Shown: in pieces, positions 10,326 through 21,798 of the stretch | Layout: every line of letters begins with the position of its first letter | Position numbering within the stretch: position 1 is the first letter of the stretch | Program-made: the position numbers and the translations under genes | The notes under the pieces: model-generated | Databases searched by the model: none | Seen by the model: only the letters and a program-made list of their open reading frames with translations | Told to the model about the DNA's origin: nothing | NCBI GenBank assembly: GCA_025765595.1 | Contig: JAIVFH010000008.1 | Location: 495,874 to 559,873 of the forward strand | DNA length: 64,000 nucleotides | Direction: 5' to 3' | From: Obelidium mucronatum | Taxonomy: Eukaryota > Chytridiomycota > Chytridiomycetes > Chytridiales > Chytriomycetaceae

Positions 10326-13300
10326 ATGACGCAGCTCTTCCGCTTCTTGGCTCTCGTTGCCTCCCTTTCCCTTGTCAGCGCGTCGCGGATCGAGTGCGCA
10401 TTTCTTGTCTTCTGCAGCGCCCGCCTGGCGCCGAGCTGCGCGTCTTTTGTGTCCGAACACTTCGGACGCCTCGGACAAACCGCGTCGCTGCGCTTGTCGC
10501 TCGACACGGCGCTCGTGCGGCTGGCGGCGTTCGACGTGCGCGGCTGCGGCGGCGGCGAGTTTTTGTGTTTCAAAGCACAAACGCTGACTAATGCTGACTA
10601 ACCAGACGCCGCTGCGGCGCTCGCTGACTCATCGCCGCTCATCGCGTCCGTGGCGCCAGTCTACCGGCGCCAGCGGCAGGCGGTTGCGGCTTCAAATATC
10701 TCAGATTCGGTGCACGACGCGATCCACGCTCTGACAGGTTAATGTCAACTTTATTCTTCAAATATTCAATATTATCAATTTGTCAATTATAGGCGTCGAC
10801 AAGACACGTTCTCGATTCAATGCAACTGGCGCTGGGGTCAAGATTGCTGTCATTGATTCCGGTGTTTACTACAAGCACCCTGCGCTGGGCGGCTGTTTCG
10901 GCTCTGGTTGCAAAGTCACATTCGGTCACGATTTTGTTGGAGACGCGTTCAATGGCTCAAATTCTCCGGTTCCCGATTCGGATCCATTCGACAACTGCAG
11001 CTTGGAAAGCCATGGTACGCATGTTTCAGGGATTATTGCTGGAACGGGGTCCTTGTCTGGAACAAATGAGATTGAATGGACGGGTGTTGCTCCAGGTGCG
11101 ACTTTGGGGATGTATCGCGTCTTGTGAGTTGTCGTGCTCTTTTTCTTCTCTTTGTTTTTGTTTTATTGTTTTGTCTGTTCAGCGGATGTAATGGATCAAC
11201 ATCAACTGATATCATCACGGCCGCTATTTACATGGCTGCGTCTGACGGAGCACATATCATCAATTTGTCATTGGGAGGAGGTCCTGAATTTTCGGACGAC
11301 AGCGCCGCAGCCGCAGCAGAAGCCGTTGGGAAGAGAGGTCACTTTGTTGTCGCATCTGCTGGAAATGATGGCTCAGCCGGAATGTTTGTCTCTGGAAATC
11401 CCGCCAATTCAAAAGGAGCCATCAGTGTGGCCTCGTTTGGTACTGGGATGCGTGTTTGTGATGTTCTCTCTCGGTGAACTGACGCGATTTTTGACCCATC
11501 ATCGCAGACAATGCCTACACAATTTACAGCAAGGCATTAGTCGGAGAAGCTCAATATGCATATAGCGCAGCCAAAAATAATGGGAGTATTGTGGATGGGC
11601 AGATTTGGGACGTGGTTATTAATGGTTAGATCTCCCACACAACATCTCGTCTTTCTCAACACATTATCCATAGATATTACCGCCGAAGATAAAAACATTC
11701 TTGACGACGGCTGCTCGGTATCCAAAGAAACACCTCCGCTCCGAAATTTATCTGGCAAAGCACTACTCATTCGTTGGGGCAATCCAACACTTGGAGGTTC
11801 CGCGAAGCGATGTAAACACGCAGTGTCTCTTGGTGCAGCAATGTGCATTCTCTATGGAAATACCCCTGCCATGGTGTCTATTCTCGGAGTTTCAGAGATT
11901 CCAGGAATATTCTTGAGTCAAGAAGGTGGTTTAGCTCTACTCAGAAACGCGCAACAAAACGCTACCACCACCACCGCAATCCGTATTCAATTCACATTCC
12001 AATCGATGCACCAAAAAGTACCCACCGCCGGTACCCTCAGCACCTTTTCCTCACCCGGACTGAGCCTGGAACTTCAAATGAAACCCGACATTGCAGCTAT
12101 CGGAGGAACAGTGTTATCCAGCATGTCGCCATTCGCTATTTCGAGTCAAAAGTTGCACGGCGACTCTGGAGTAATGAGTGGTACTTCAATGGCGGCGCCG
12201 TACCTTGCAGGTGTACTGGCTTTGCTGATTGAAGCGCGAGGATTCAATTTGACTTTTCAAGAAGCGAAAGGGTATTTACAGAATTACGCGCGGCCTACTA
12301 GAATTTACAACGGGGAGGAGTCCGACAATTTGATCTCGCCGTCGCCGTCGTTGATTTATAATCCAGCGTATCAAGGTGCTGGACTTGTTGACGCGTATGG
12401 CTCTCTATCTGGATCGACGCTGGTGTTGCCAAGTAGTTTTTCATTGAATGATTCGATTGGACTCCAACGACAACAACAAGAACAACAAGGAAACCATGAA
12501 TTTTCGATTTGGAATCACGGGCTTGACGATGCAGTTTACTTCCTTGAGTTTGTCGCATCCGGAACAGTGGAGCCGTTTTTGGAAGGGGATGATTACATGC
12601 AGGATCAGAATTCGACGCGGGTCGTCTCGGATCCCTCGTGGGGAGTCGAGTTCTTGGATGGTAGTAGTGTCCACGCCAACTTGAATCACCAGAATCAGTC
12701 GAGTCGCTGGGGAGAAGCTTTTGTGCGTGTAGAAGCTGGTGGGAAAGCTGTCGTCAAGTTTAAAGTGCATCCACCGCCAACAACCAAAGAATGCCGTGTC
12801 TATGGAGGAACAATTCGAATTTTGAATACAAATGCTAAAGAAAGCGCGGAAATTAATGTTCCGCTGGTTGGAGTTGCCGGGGTTTGGAAAGATCGCGCCG
12901 TGTGGGTACGCGATTCAAAGTCCTTGGCGGAGAGAGTGTTTCAAGCGAAACTGAATATAACAAGTGTAACAGTTTCAACGGGGATCTATGCGGATTTTAA
13001 TTTATTACCGGTTTCGGAAAGCGGTGCAAGTGTGTTGAATGCGACTGAAGGGGTTGTAGTGTTGGCACTTACTGCGATGACTTCTCGAATTGCGATGGTG
13101 GAAATGTTTGAATTTGCTGGCGGTGATGGTGGTGGTGGTGGTGAAATATTTGAAAACGATAACGGTAGCAGTGGTAGTAGTAGCAGTAGTACAAGTAGTA
13201 GCAGTAGTTCGATAATTGGGGTTTTGAACTTGGTTGATTTTGATCCAGCGCGTGGTTCAGCCCCCTTGTTTGGGAGAGCTGCTTATTGGGAGCCTTTACA

Positions 13301-13544
13301 ACGGACAGCTTTTGCGGATGCGCAAAGTGTGAAAGGAGCAACTTTATACTTGTGGGATGGGAGAGTGTGGGGGTATACTAATGGAACCACCGGAGCGAGA
13401 AGTGGATTTAAGCCTCCTGCGAAACTTGGTGGTGGTGGTGGGTATTATTTTGTTCGGTTTAAGGCGTTGAAACCCTTTGGGAACTCTTTTGTTGAAGGCG
13501 ATTGGGATGAGATTTCGAGTCCTGTCTTTAAACTTGTTTTTTGA
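10326..13544 (+). CDS. Subtilisin-like serine protease (S8), secreted, with PA insert
   Basis: Six exons (10326-10554, 10606-10737, 10793-11123, 11183-11439, 11508-11624, 11674-13544) join to 978 aa. The first intron uses a GC donor (GCGAGT). There is a signal peptide (MTQLFRFLALVASLSLVSAS) and an inhibitor-type propeptide. The catalytic triad is VAVIDSG-like (AVIDSGVYYKHPALGG) for Asp, SHGTHVSGI for His, and SGTSMAAPYLAG for Ser, with oxyanion SAGNDGS. A PA-like insert lies between His and Ser (KALLIRWGN..., IPGIFLSQE). The C-terminal half is beta-rich with a Gly/Ser run. The layout matches the KP-43/C5a-peptidase type of fungal subtilases. It is a paralogue of the protease at 26221-29340, with most exon borders shared. 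Upstream spacing from the chitinase is only 89 nt. Confidence 0.9.
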
Positions 13545-13579
13545 GTGTAATAAGCGTTACATCTTTTTGTTTTTAGTGC

Positions 13580-13585
13580 AATAAA
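13580..13585 (+). terminator. Polyadenylation signal AATAAA of the subtilase
   Basis: AATAAA is 35 nt past the subtilase stop. The facing VHS gene ends at 13695, so the two genes converge with about 150 nt between stops. Confidence 0.4.
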
Positions 13586-13694
13586 AGTTACTTTTCGCAT
13601 AATGATGTAATTACACTCCCGACCAAAAGAATCAAAAACAAGACAAACCAATTTTATTCTTTGACCCCACACAATATTCATATCAAAAGTTATA

Positions 13695-14844
13695 TCACTC
13701 TTCATCGCCTTCGTCGTCCGATAAGAGTGCGAAACCTTCTTTATCAGCAACGCGACTACCCTTCTTCCACTTAAACTCTCCACTGAATTTTGGCAACTTT
13801 GAACGTGGATCGTAATGGCTCTTTGGAGAAAACCTGAATGTTCTACTGGAACCAGTTGCTGTAGAAGAATTCTGAGTCAGCGACTGTTGTTGTTGTTGCT
13901 GTTCTCCCTTTTTTTTAGCAAGCTTGACGGAATACTGCGCTAGCTGACTTGTGGATTCGACGGTTGGAATCCGTAAGTCTTGTGGGTAGGAAAGGTCGCG
14001 TTTGGTGAGATTTACTTTGGTTGAAAGGCCTTGACTGGTTGCTGTTTTCCGCATACGTGCAAAGTCTTCTTGGGTGAGCTGTTTTTTTTGGTGGTTTTGT
14101 TTGGGTTTAAATGGCAAAAACATAAAAACAAAGTACAAACCTTGCTCAATGACGCAGGACTGAACTTATACCCATCTTTCCACAGTTTTGCGAAAAATGC
14201 TTTGAATTTCGGATCTTTCGAAAGGCGGGGTTAAAAGGGTTCAAAAAACGCAAGCCGAGAAGTGTTGCCTTACGAGCGTCCTCGGCAGTCCCCCACTCGG
14301 CAATCAGTTCCATAATCTGGCCTCTGTTCTCAATAGCCAAAGTCTTGCGTTGGATAACATCGAATTCAAGAAATTCAAAGGCGGTTGCAAGCGTGGTTTT
14401 GAATGGCTCTCCACAGTTTTTGTAAAAGGCATCGAGGACAGAGAGGGTGTAAAAGATTGAGACTATCCGTATTCAATGTAAATTTAAGATCTTGTGTTTA
14501 TTTTTTGGGAAACGATTGAAATCGAAAACGTTACCTGGATCATCTTGTAGCAATCGATACTTTATGGCATTGAGTGCTTCTTGGGGACCGTTCTTTGAGT
14601 CAGAGTTAATCGACTCGGCAATCAGTAGGACGCTGTGCCAGTCGAGATCAGAAACATCGGGGGCAGTGCTCTCTGTGATGTGTTGATGGGGGGTGGTTTA
14701 GTGCCACTTTGCATGAAACACACCAAGCTTACCGAGAATAGGAGTGGCAATGGGACCCACAGGCGGTATGCTTAGATCGACGCTCTTGCGAAAGACAGAG
14801 CCGCCAGAGCTGCTTCCTGTCTTGAACATGTTGTACTGTATCAT
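13695..14844 (-). CDS. VHS-domain protein (endosomal sorting type)
   Basis: Five exons on the minus strand (14733-14844, 14535-14672, 14274-14462, 14141-14214, 13695-14078) give 298 aa. After a Ser-rich N-terminus (MIQYNMFKTGSSSGGSVF) comes a clear VHS domain: DLDWHSVLLIAESINSD, GPQEALNAIKYRLLQDDP, TLSVLDAFYKNCGEPF, QIMELIAEWG, and the closing helix KFKAFFAKLWKDGYKFSP. The C-terminal tail (128 codons) has TQEDFARMRKTA and Gln/Ser stretches, ending in an acidic LLSDDEGDEE. There is no visible GAT, FYVE or UIM domain, so this is closer to the LSB5/short-VHS group (inference). It is a paralogue of the gene at 2532-3342. Its neighbour on the left is the convergent subtilase. Confidence 0.85.
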
Positions 14845-14936
14845 TTTTTGATTGATTTCAAACGGTCACTGTTACTCACAGATCGAAAGAACTATCTCGA
14901 TTCAACAGTATACATAAAATATTTTTACAACTTGGT

Positions 14937-16306
14937 CTAAAAACAATAAAGCAAAAGCATGCCTCCAATGCATCCACTCATTCCAATGCTCACGTAAAAA
15001 AACTCCAATTGCATCCACTTGGTTCCCTGTGATTCCCTGCTCTGGCCAAGAATCTGTGCCACACATAGTGGCACTACAACCAGAGCCAAGTTAAACAGCG
15101 CTGTGCAAATTCCATAGGCTTTCGTGGCGTTGTTTAAACCCACAACTTTTGACACAAACGGCCAAAGAAGGACAGTGTTTACGGCGTAAGAAACCCCCAC
15201 CAGCGATAACGTGAATGGCAAAAGAAACATTGCAGCCGTGGTGCCTGAGAGTCCGAGAACCAAATGACAGATTCCCAAGCACCCGAAGCTTATAGATATC
15301 AGGATTGAGCCCGTTTTGTTTGGGGATACGAACGTTCCGAGAATAGGGATCAGAATGGAACTTATTATTGTTGGTATACTGTTTTTTAAGATTTTGGGCG
15401 GTTTTGGACGAGCAGTTAGAGAGAAGTGTTGGGAGGGAACAACTTGGGGAATATATATACCTCATTGCAAACCCAGCTCCCACCGGATCATTTGGATACC
15501 ATTTATAAATTAAAAATGCAGATGCGGTATTGTTGAAGCAAACCATAGAGTAATCCATAAAGAACAGAGCCGCTAAGGTCCAAAAAGCGAATGGTAATTT
15601 TGAGGATTCAAGAGGAAACTCATCTCTTGCATTATCATCGCCAATCAATGGGCTTGATTCTGATACATTCTGAATAATAGGAATATCGCGATACATGATT
15701 GCGAGGGCAACCAGAAACGAGAGTAAACATGCAGCTGTTGCCGCTGTGATGGCAGCATTCAATCCAAATACAGAGTTGATAACCGGAGACATTGATGAAC
15801 ATAAAACCGATCCCAAAGTAGATACAATAGAGTCTGTTGTTTTTGTGTGTTTTTTTTTGTGTGAGTCTTGCTTCTGCGAAAGTCTGGAGCTCACTTGCAC
15901 TCATTGACAGCACGACTCTTTGTCCTTTGAAAAGCCGCGAAACCAGCGCTGCTTGGGCAACTCCAAGAACTTCACCGCCAAATCCAAACAATATTCGACC
16001 ACTCAGGAGTATTGACTGACTTTTGAGCAAGAAACCAAACTGAACAATCATTTGCCCAACAAGAACAAGTGCACTCGATAAGACTAGTAGACGATTTAAA
16101 CCACCGACTTTGGATGAAATCTGAGTCGAAAAGAATGGCAGAACAATGTTTGGCAGAGAGTAAACGACATAGAGCCAGCTCAGCAGACACTGCCACGTCT
16201 CGAAAGGTAGCTCAAAGTGCGCCATCAGTTGCGTATTGAGTGATCCGGGTATGTCATACGCCCAATAGGCTCCAAAGCGGAGAAGGCTTATCAAGAGAAC
16301 TGACAT
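14937..16306 (-). CDS. Major facilitator transporter, MFSD1-like
   Basis: Three exons (15895-16306, 15461-15833, 14937-15378) give 408 aa with about 12 hydrophobic segments. Family hallmarks are RFGAYWAYDIPGSLNTQL at the N-terminus, SWLYVVYSLPNIVLPFF, RILFGFGGEVLGVAQAALV followed by SRLFKGQRVVLSMSA, and the later LVGVSYAVNTVLLWPFV. These match the lysosomal or vacuolar MFSD1-type transporters, which export dipeptides from lysosomes in animals. Substrate here is unknown. A polar loop (SESSPLIGDDNARDEF) contains an acidic di-leucine-like ESSPLI motif that would fit vacuolar sorting. It is divergent from the SYLF gene, with 132 nt between start codons. Confidence 0.8.
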
Positions 16307-16438
16307 GAAAATGAATGAAATAAAAAAAAAGAGCTTAAGATTACATTAAGCTACATTGCATTGAAAGAAGGGGAAATCGTGGGAATTCATGATATAAAGA
16401 AAGAAGCAAGCAAATACTTTAAAAAAAGCGTACATAAA
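16307..16438. promoter_or_regulatory. Divergent promoter between MFSD1-like and SYLF genes
   Basis: The 132-nt gap separates two outward-facing start codons and must hold both promoters. It is AT-rich, and I see no obvious TATA box shared by both directions. Confidence 0.4.
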
Positions 16439-17476
16439 ATGAACTCCGACTTTTCCAACGAATGCATCAAGGCAACGCAGATCATTGACTCTTTTCGCAC
16501 TCAGCATGGTGTTATAATTCCCGAGTTTGTGCTGCGTAAGTTCCAAAGTGGCAAGAAGAGTTGTAGGAATTTGTAATCATGTCCACAATAGGCAATGCTC
16601 GCGGTGTTGCCGTTCTTAGCGTAATCAAAGCAGGATTGGGTTTTTCGGGCCGTCATGGTACAGGTGTGGTAGTTGCCAGACTGCAGGATGGATGTGAGTA
16701 ACAATGTGTTTTTGGTGTCTTTGATTGATCACATCCTACCAACAGCTTGGTCTGCCCCAAGCGCGATCGTCACAACTGGTCTTGGATTTGGCCATCAGAT
16801 CGGAATCGAAAGCACTGACTTTGTCATTATCCTCAACACGGCTGAAGCTGTGACTGCCTTTTCTCAAGGGCACAACTTCTCTGTTGGGGGGAACCTTTCT
16901 GGTACTTTTCACCATCAGTTCAATCGCATAGCATCTGCTAATATTTTTTAATAATATCGCACTAGTTGCCATTGGTCCATTGGGTGCCAGTGCAGAAGCA
17001 AACGCGACAATCAACTCGAAAACCGTTGCTCCCATTTACTCGTACTCTCACTCCAAGGGTCTCTTTGCGGGAGTGAGTCTTGAAATCGGGGCCATTAGCG
17101 AGCGCACCGAGACAAACGCGGCAGCTTATGGACCTGGTATCTCCGCAGAGCAAATTCTGGACGGATTCGTACCGAGACCAGAATATGCCATGGAGCTTTA
17201 CTTGTTAGTGTGGTTCCTCCTTTTTCTTTCTGTGTAGTTTATTTGTACTTATCTGGTTTTGTATGCACATTTAGGGCATTGGATATGACTCTTCATCCAC
17301 TTGAAGATGAAGTCGACCAAGTCCTTGAAACACAGCAGGTGTCTCTTGCCTTTGCAGAACAAGAGCAGGGACAGAAAAAGGGCCATCCTCAACAAGACGA
17401 TGAAGGATTTGTCGTTTTGACGAATATTGTTGATGGTAAAGATGGCGATGGCAAGTCTTCAGCATCATCGGCCTAA
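16439..17476 (+). CDS. SYLF-domain (Ysc84-like) lipid/actin-binding protein
   Basis: Five exons (16439-16535, 16592-16693, 16746-16901, 16966-17203, 17275-17476) give 264 aa. SYLF (DUF500) hallmarks are in order: ECIKATQIIDSF, ARGVAVLSVIKAGLGFSGR, GTGVVVARLQDGSWSAPSA, GLGFGHQIGIESTDFVIILN, FSQGHNFSVGGN, AIGPLGASAEANA, and YSYSHSKGLFAGVSLE. In yeast and animals this domain binds phosphoinositides and actin at endocytic sites. The C-terminal SH3 domain found in Ysc84/SH3YL1 is absent; instead there is an acidic and Gln-rich tail ending DGKSSASSA. The ATG at 16439 is the first in frame after the divergent promoter. Confidence 0.9.
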
Positions 17477-17533
17477 TCGCTCTTGTAAAAATTGAAACAT
17501 GTAAAATGTTTAACACTGCTGTGTAAATTGAGA

Positions 17534-17539
17534 AATAAA
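17534..17539 (+). terminator. Polyadenylation signal AATAAA of the SYLF gene
   Basis: AATAAA lies 57 nt after the stop, before the convergent surface-protein gene that ends at 17631. Confidence 0.4.
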
Positions 17540-17630
17540 AAGAAGATGGTTTATTGGAGGTTTATATTCTTGAAAGAGGAATGCAGTTTCAATTCTAATA
17601 AAAGGGGAGATTTAGAGTAAAAGGGGAGAT

Positions 17631-18155
17631 TTAGAGAGCCAAAAACAAGACGGCGGCAAGCAGCAAAGCAGTGGTACTAGTTTCGGTGCGGGTCGCGAAG
17701 CTTTGGATACTAAGGCTTGATGCCACAGCATCAGCGTTACCGATTGGTTTATTGGTACCAGCAGCAGAAGAAGAAGTGCTGGTGGTGGTGGTGGTGGACG
17801 CAGTTGTAGAACTCGAGTAAGAAGCAGTACGCGAAGAGGCTGAAGCAGCAGAAGAAGTGGCGGGCGAAGAAGAAGTGGCGGGAGAAGAAGAAGGGGCGGA
17901 GGAAGAAGGTGAAGTAGCCGATGCTGTTTCAATTAAAGAAGTAGACGCCGTGCTGGAAACATCACGGCGGAAGACAGCCGCAGTCGCTTCAAACGGCGTG
18001 CAGTAGTCCCAATTCAACTGCAAGGAATCCTGCTTCGACGCGCAAGTAACATCAACTTGGCACCAGTTTTGGGTGCCGCCAATGGGGAGGCCGAGACCGC
18101 AGGTTGAGATGCAAGGGCAAGGGGGAGAGCTGGTGGTAACTGCAACTTGAGACAT
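17631..18155 (-). CDS. Ser/Thr-rich surface protein with GPI-like tail
   Basis: The 174-aa frame has an N-terminal Cys-rich part (PPCPCISTCGLGLPIGG, NWCQVDVTC, LNWDYC), a long Ser/Thr/Ala stretch and a hydrophobic C-terminus (TTALLLAAVLFLAL) with small residues upstream, as in GPI-anchored wall proteins. No signal peptide is visible in this frame. The codons just upstream (NACQCSN) continue in phase for about ten residues to a possible splice acceptor near 18190, so a first exon carrying the signal is probably missing from my model. A TATA box at 18220-18225 sits close upstream. Convergent with the SYLF gene. Confidence 0.6.
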   Translation of the reverse strand: MSQVAVTTSSPPCPCISTCGLGLPIGGTQNWCQVDVTCASKQDSLQLNWDYCTPFEATAAVFRRDVSSTASTSLIETASATSPSSSAPSSSPATSSSPATSSAASASSRTASYSSSTTASTTTTTSTSSSAAGTNKPIGNADAVASSLSIQSFATRTETSTTALLLAAVLFLAL

Positions 18156-18219
18156 GTTTGAGCACTGGCACGCGTTGTTGCTTTCTTTTTTGGAAGGTTA
18201 AGCTCCAGACTCATGGCGC

Positions 18220-18225
18220 TTTATA
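18220..18225 (-). promoter_or_regulatory. TATA box on the minus strand
   Basis: TATAAA on the minus strand lies a few nucleotides from an ATG at 18214 and about 65 nt before the annotated start at 18155. It supports a transcript starting nearby. Confidence 0.35.
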
Positions 18226-18547
18226 GTTCTGCCAACCAGAGAATTCCGCTGTACATCTCTGACATTTCCCTTTTTTGTGGGGGCGATGGGATGCCCGAGC
18301 GCTGAGGGCACTCATTGTGCACTCATTCGTTGAATAATGCGAAATAAGCAGAATAATGTCAGTGAAGTATAGTTTGTTTTCCGCTTATACAAGATATTTG
18401 ATCTGATTTTGAATGAAATTTATTTTTGCCTGGGCCTGTAAAGGCCCGAAAAGGCCCGAAAAAATTTTCCATTAGCGCCATCACGACTGCAGGAACAAAT
18501 ACTTTTTTGTTCATATGTCTTTCTGGTCAAGTCCATCGATCTGAAGT
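18226..18547. other. Intergenic, no gene seen
   Basis: The interval separates two minus-strand genes. It has only short frames without codon bias. A short direct repeat, AAAGGCCCG-type, occurs near 18440-18460. I see no other structure. Confidence 0.5.
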
Positions 18548-19293
18548 TCAGTTTTGCTGATACAATGTTGCAGTTCCTTTTTCTGTGAAATCCAACGCCA
18601 CTTCCGTTACTCCTGCCTCCTCCACAAATCCTTCCTCGTCTTCCCAAAACGATACGACAGCAACTTTCGAATTAAACGTAACTCCTTGTTCGAGCTTTGA
18701 TGCAACTGCCTCTTCATCGCTGATGTAAGGTATGCAACTCCAGGTCGACGACTGTTTCTGTTTGAGGCTGCTCTTGAGGCCAACATGGCTCGGGTCTTGA
18801 TATGGTTTCACTCCGGTTTTATTTCGGATCCAATCCTTCGTATCCCGGAACCAGACTCTTTCATTGAGGAGTTGGCGGTCTGTGTCGATTTGTACGGCGA
18901 GCTCTTCGCGTGCCCTTGTGAGTGATTTTATCTTTTTATGGATGTGGAGGAGTCTAGAGAATTGAGGCTGTGTTTCTGTGGGTGTGCAGATTGTTAACTT
19001 TGTTTTGCTCATAAAGTCCTGAGGTTAAAACGACAAACGAAACCTAGGTCTTGGTTTGGATTTCCTGCACGAATAAGTTGCTCTTTTAGGCATTCATATT
19101 CTTGCTGGTATTGAGAGATGGCAGTGTCAATAGCTTTGAGATCCAGGGTGTCTAAAGTTCTGCCGATAATCGAGGCAGGGTGGTACCCCTTTGTTCGATC
19201 CAGTTTGTGTTTCCACAAACTGAACCTTACGGTGATTTGGTCAATTAGCGGTAGGTGGGATAGCGTCTGTTTGGCGGGCAGCGGTTGAGTCAT
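18548..19293 (-). CDS. Coiled-coil protein of unknown function
   Basis: Two exons (19044-19293 and 18548-18975) joined by a 68-nt GT..AG intron give 225 aa. Without splicing one sees two frames overlapping at ATGA, so the intron explains an otherwise odd arrangement. The N-terminal half has heptad-like helices (TLDLKAIDTAISQYQQEYEC) and continues into RLLHIHKKIKSLTRAREEL. The C-terminal part has KDWIRNKTGVKPYQDPSHVG and an acidic segment. I do not recognise the family. It lies on the same strand as the LC8 gene, 85 nt downstream of it. Confidence 0.65.
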
Positions 19294-19378
19294 TGTGAGA
19301 TCGGCGAAACTAATTTAAAAGTAAAGCCCAGATAACAAAACACTTCTTTTTCTCTCTTCCACGTTAAATTTTATTAGT

Positions 19379-19958
19379 TTATGATGCTTTCCACACTAAA
19401 ATCCCGACAGTTCCTAAACACAAAAACACACGTCAGTCCCTGTAAAATCACCTGTAAAAAAAAAAAACAAATAGGCATTTCTCAATTACCGCCAAAGTAC
19501 ATGAACATAAGATTTTTTGATTCATGCGTGATATCGAAACCAAATCCTTCACCGACGACAACATGCCATGAAGTTCCACACCGCTTGTCCATTAGTTCTT
19601 TAATTACTTTTGCGGCTGTCTAGAAGAAAAAAGCAACTTGATGATCAGATTTACTCAGATAGTTCGACGCGTATCAGACACACCCACCTCATAATTGCTA
19701 AAGTGTTTCTCCACCGCCGTGACAATCATATCGACAACTTCCAGCTTCAGCTCAGCGTCCATATCACATACCTGGACATCACAAGAGCGATGATGAATAA
19801 AACGCAATAAAGACGCGTTCGATCAAATCTGTCATACATACTTTAACCAGCGGATAGTTGAAGTTCTTTCGGTTGTCTTTATCATCGGCAGCTGCTGCCT
19901 TGTCCCCACCGCCCGCTGCAGCAGCGGCAAGATTTGCGGTACTTCCCGAATCAGCCAT
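19379..19958 (-). CDS. Dynein light chain LC8 type (DYNLL)
   Basis: Four exons (19842-19958, 19688-19771, 19490-19619, 19379-19413) give 121 aa. After an Ala/Gly-rich leader of about 38 residues comes the LC8 fold: VCDMDAELKLEVVDMIVTAV, EKHFSNYE, TAAKVIKELMDKRCGTSWHV, VVGEGFGFDITHESKNLMFM, then YFGGTVGILVWKAS. The TWHxxVG...THE..H signature of LC8 is recognisable as SWHVVVG...THESKN. LC8 is a dimeric hub binding short motifs in dynein intermediate chain and many other partners; in a zoospore-forming fungus it would also serve flagellar dynein. The N-terminal extension is longer than in typical 89-aa LC8. Divergent from eIF3m. Confidence 0.9.
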
Positions 19959-20057
19959 CTGATGATTCTATTTATTTGTTTTTTGCTTTATTTGGGAGTT
20001 TGTCACAATAAACAGAGAGAGATTTTTCATTTTTTTTTCCTAATTCGAAAAACCCAA
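19959..20057. promoter_or_regulatory. Compact bidirectional promoter (LC8 / eIF3m)
   Basis: Only 99 nt lie between the two start codons, which point away from each other, so both genes must share this promoter. It is AT-rich with T runs and no clear TATA. Confidence 0.55.
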
Positions 20058-21613
20058 ATGGCCTCTGCGGTTTCCTTCTTTCCAGTCGAAGAGGTAAGTC
20101 CTCTCTCTCGTTCTTACTGTGGGTATTTTGAAGCTTATAATGACACAAATCAGACAACAAAGCTGGCTGCTTTGATGGGCTGTGAGGACGCTATCCAGCC
20201 ACTGCTCGACGCACAGAACTACGATGCTGTTTATGCAAAGTTTGCTAAGTCCTCCGGATCAATTGTAGCGACTTTCGGGGCGAAGGGTGAGGCAGGGAGG
20301 GGTGCAGTGTAGGGTTAGAATGTCAACTGAAGGTGGTGTTTTTAGATTTGGAGAAAGTCTACAACCTCTTGATTGCCATCGTGTCGCAGGCAAAGCAAGA
20401 TGATTTGCCTGAATTGGTCCCAACTATCGTGAATCCAATCGTTGAAAGTGGGAGCGATGCTGCAGTCCAGAAGTTGAAAGTGTAAGGGATGGATTTCAGG
20501 ATACTTCATCGCTCATTTCGTTCCCTTCTATTTTTTAGGCTCTCAAATCTGTACAACAGTCTTGAATCCACGTCGCATTTGCGGTATTCTGTCTTTATTG
20601 CCATTGTCCAATTGAGTGCTCAGAGTGGCGATTTGGATGCTGTTGTACCAACCTTGGGTCAATTGGAGTCGTTTTTTGTTGCTTGGGACGTTGATTTGGA
20701 TGAAAAACGGAGACTTATTTTGTTATTGAGTAATGTTCTCAGTGAGGAATCGGAATTGTGAGTAACACTCTAATTCTCCCATCGCATTCGCCATCAATGG
20801 CGGCATCCTTATTTTGCATTTGTACCTTTTCACTATGTTTAATACATTCTTCAACTAAAAAACCCAACCAACGCAAACAGCCAAAACCTGTCCTACGAAT
20901 ACCTCATCCAATACCTCAAAACCTACCCCCAATCCACGGCATCGTACCCAAAGCAAGTTCAAGAAACAGCCGTTAAGGCGGTCAAGCAAGCGCTGAATCT
21001 CAACTTTGTCACAAACTTCACCGATTTAAACAACCTAGGCCCTGTTCAATCTCTGAAAGCATCACACGTTGATTTGCTCGCGCTTGTTCAAGTATTTGTG
21101 GGAGGCGATGTGAAGGCGTACACCGCGTTTGTGAAAAAACACCCGGGATTCATTGAAAAGAGTGAATTGGACGGCTCAAAGCTCGAGAGAAAGATTCGGC
21201 TGTTAACTTTGAGCTCTCTTGCTTGTGGATATGTGGACGTGGATGCCGGAGATTTGCCGTTCAAAGTCATCGCCCAAGCTTTGGATATTGAGGATGGCGA
21301 CGTTGAAGAGTGGGTAGTCACAGGAATTCGCAGCGGTTTGATTGATGGACGAATTGATCAAGTCAAGAAAGTCGTTTGCGTAAGGTGGGAGGTTACCATG
21401 TTGTAGTATTTTTTGTTTGGTCCATTGTCTTATTACCTTATTTTTTCATATTACAGCCGTGCCACTCATCGTGAATTTACAAATAAGCAGTGGGAGCTAC
21501 TGTCTGATCGATTGGCTGGATGGAGTAACAATTTGAAGGAGATTTTGGGAGTTCTTCAGAATGCAAAGGCTGTCGCAGCATCTCAACAGCAGAATCAACA
21601 GCAGCAGCAATAA
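20058..21613 (+). CDS. Translation initiation factor eIF3 subunit m (PCI domain)
   Basis: Six exons (20058-20093, 20154-20286, 20346-20481, 20539-20757, 20881-21384, 21457-21613) give 394 aa. The chain is a helical repeat followed by a PCI/winged-helix region: HVDLLALVQVFVGGDVKAYT, then IRLLTLSSLACGYVDVD, LPFKVIAQALDIEDGDVEEW, GLIDGRIDQVKKVVCV, and SRATHREFTNKQWELLSDRL, the eIF3m-specific ending before a helical tail with polyGln. eIF3m is a core eIF3 subunit in the cytosol. Length (about 375-400 aa) is as expected. The second-last splice restores the conserved V-SRAT-R junction. Confidence 0.9.
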
Positions 21614-21798
21614 TATTTTTTTGCATCCTTTTGATTTTTGGATTGTACAAGAAAGGGGTGGAGCTTGATGCATGCTTCATGAGGGTTGGCTAAAGTGAAA
21701 TAAGGATGAAATTGTATTTTGATGGCAATACACACACGCACTATTTCTTTTTCTAATCGAGTTTTACTTGGAATCAACAAATGAACAACAAATTTTAA

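Noticed and set aside
18014..18214. 66-codon frame starting at the ATG by the TATA box
   Set aside because: It overlaps the Ser/Thr-rich surface protein in another frame and lacks its Cys and Ser/Thr pattern.
18548..19293. Two overlapping genes with an ATGA stop-start, as in bacterial operons
   Set aside because: A 68-nt GT..AG intron (18976-19043) joins the frames in phase, which is the normal explanation in this genome.
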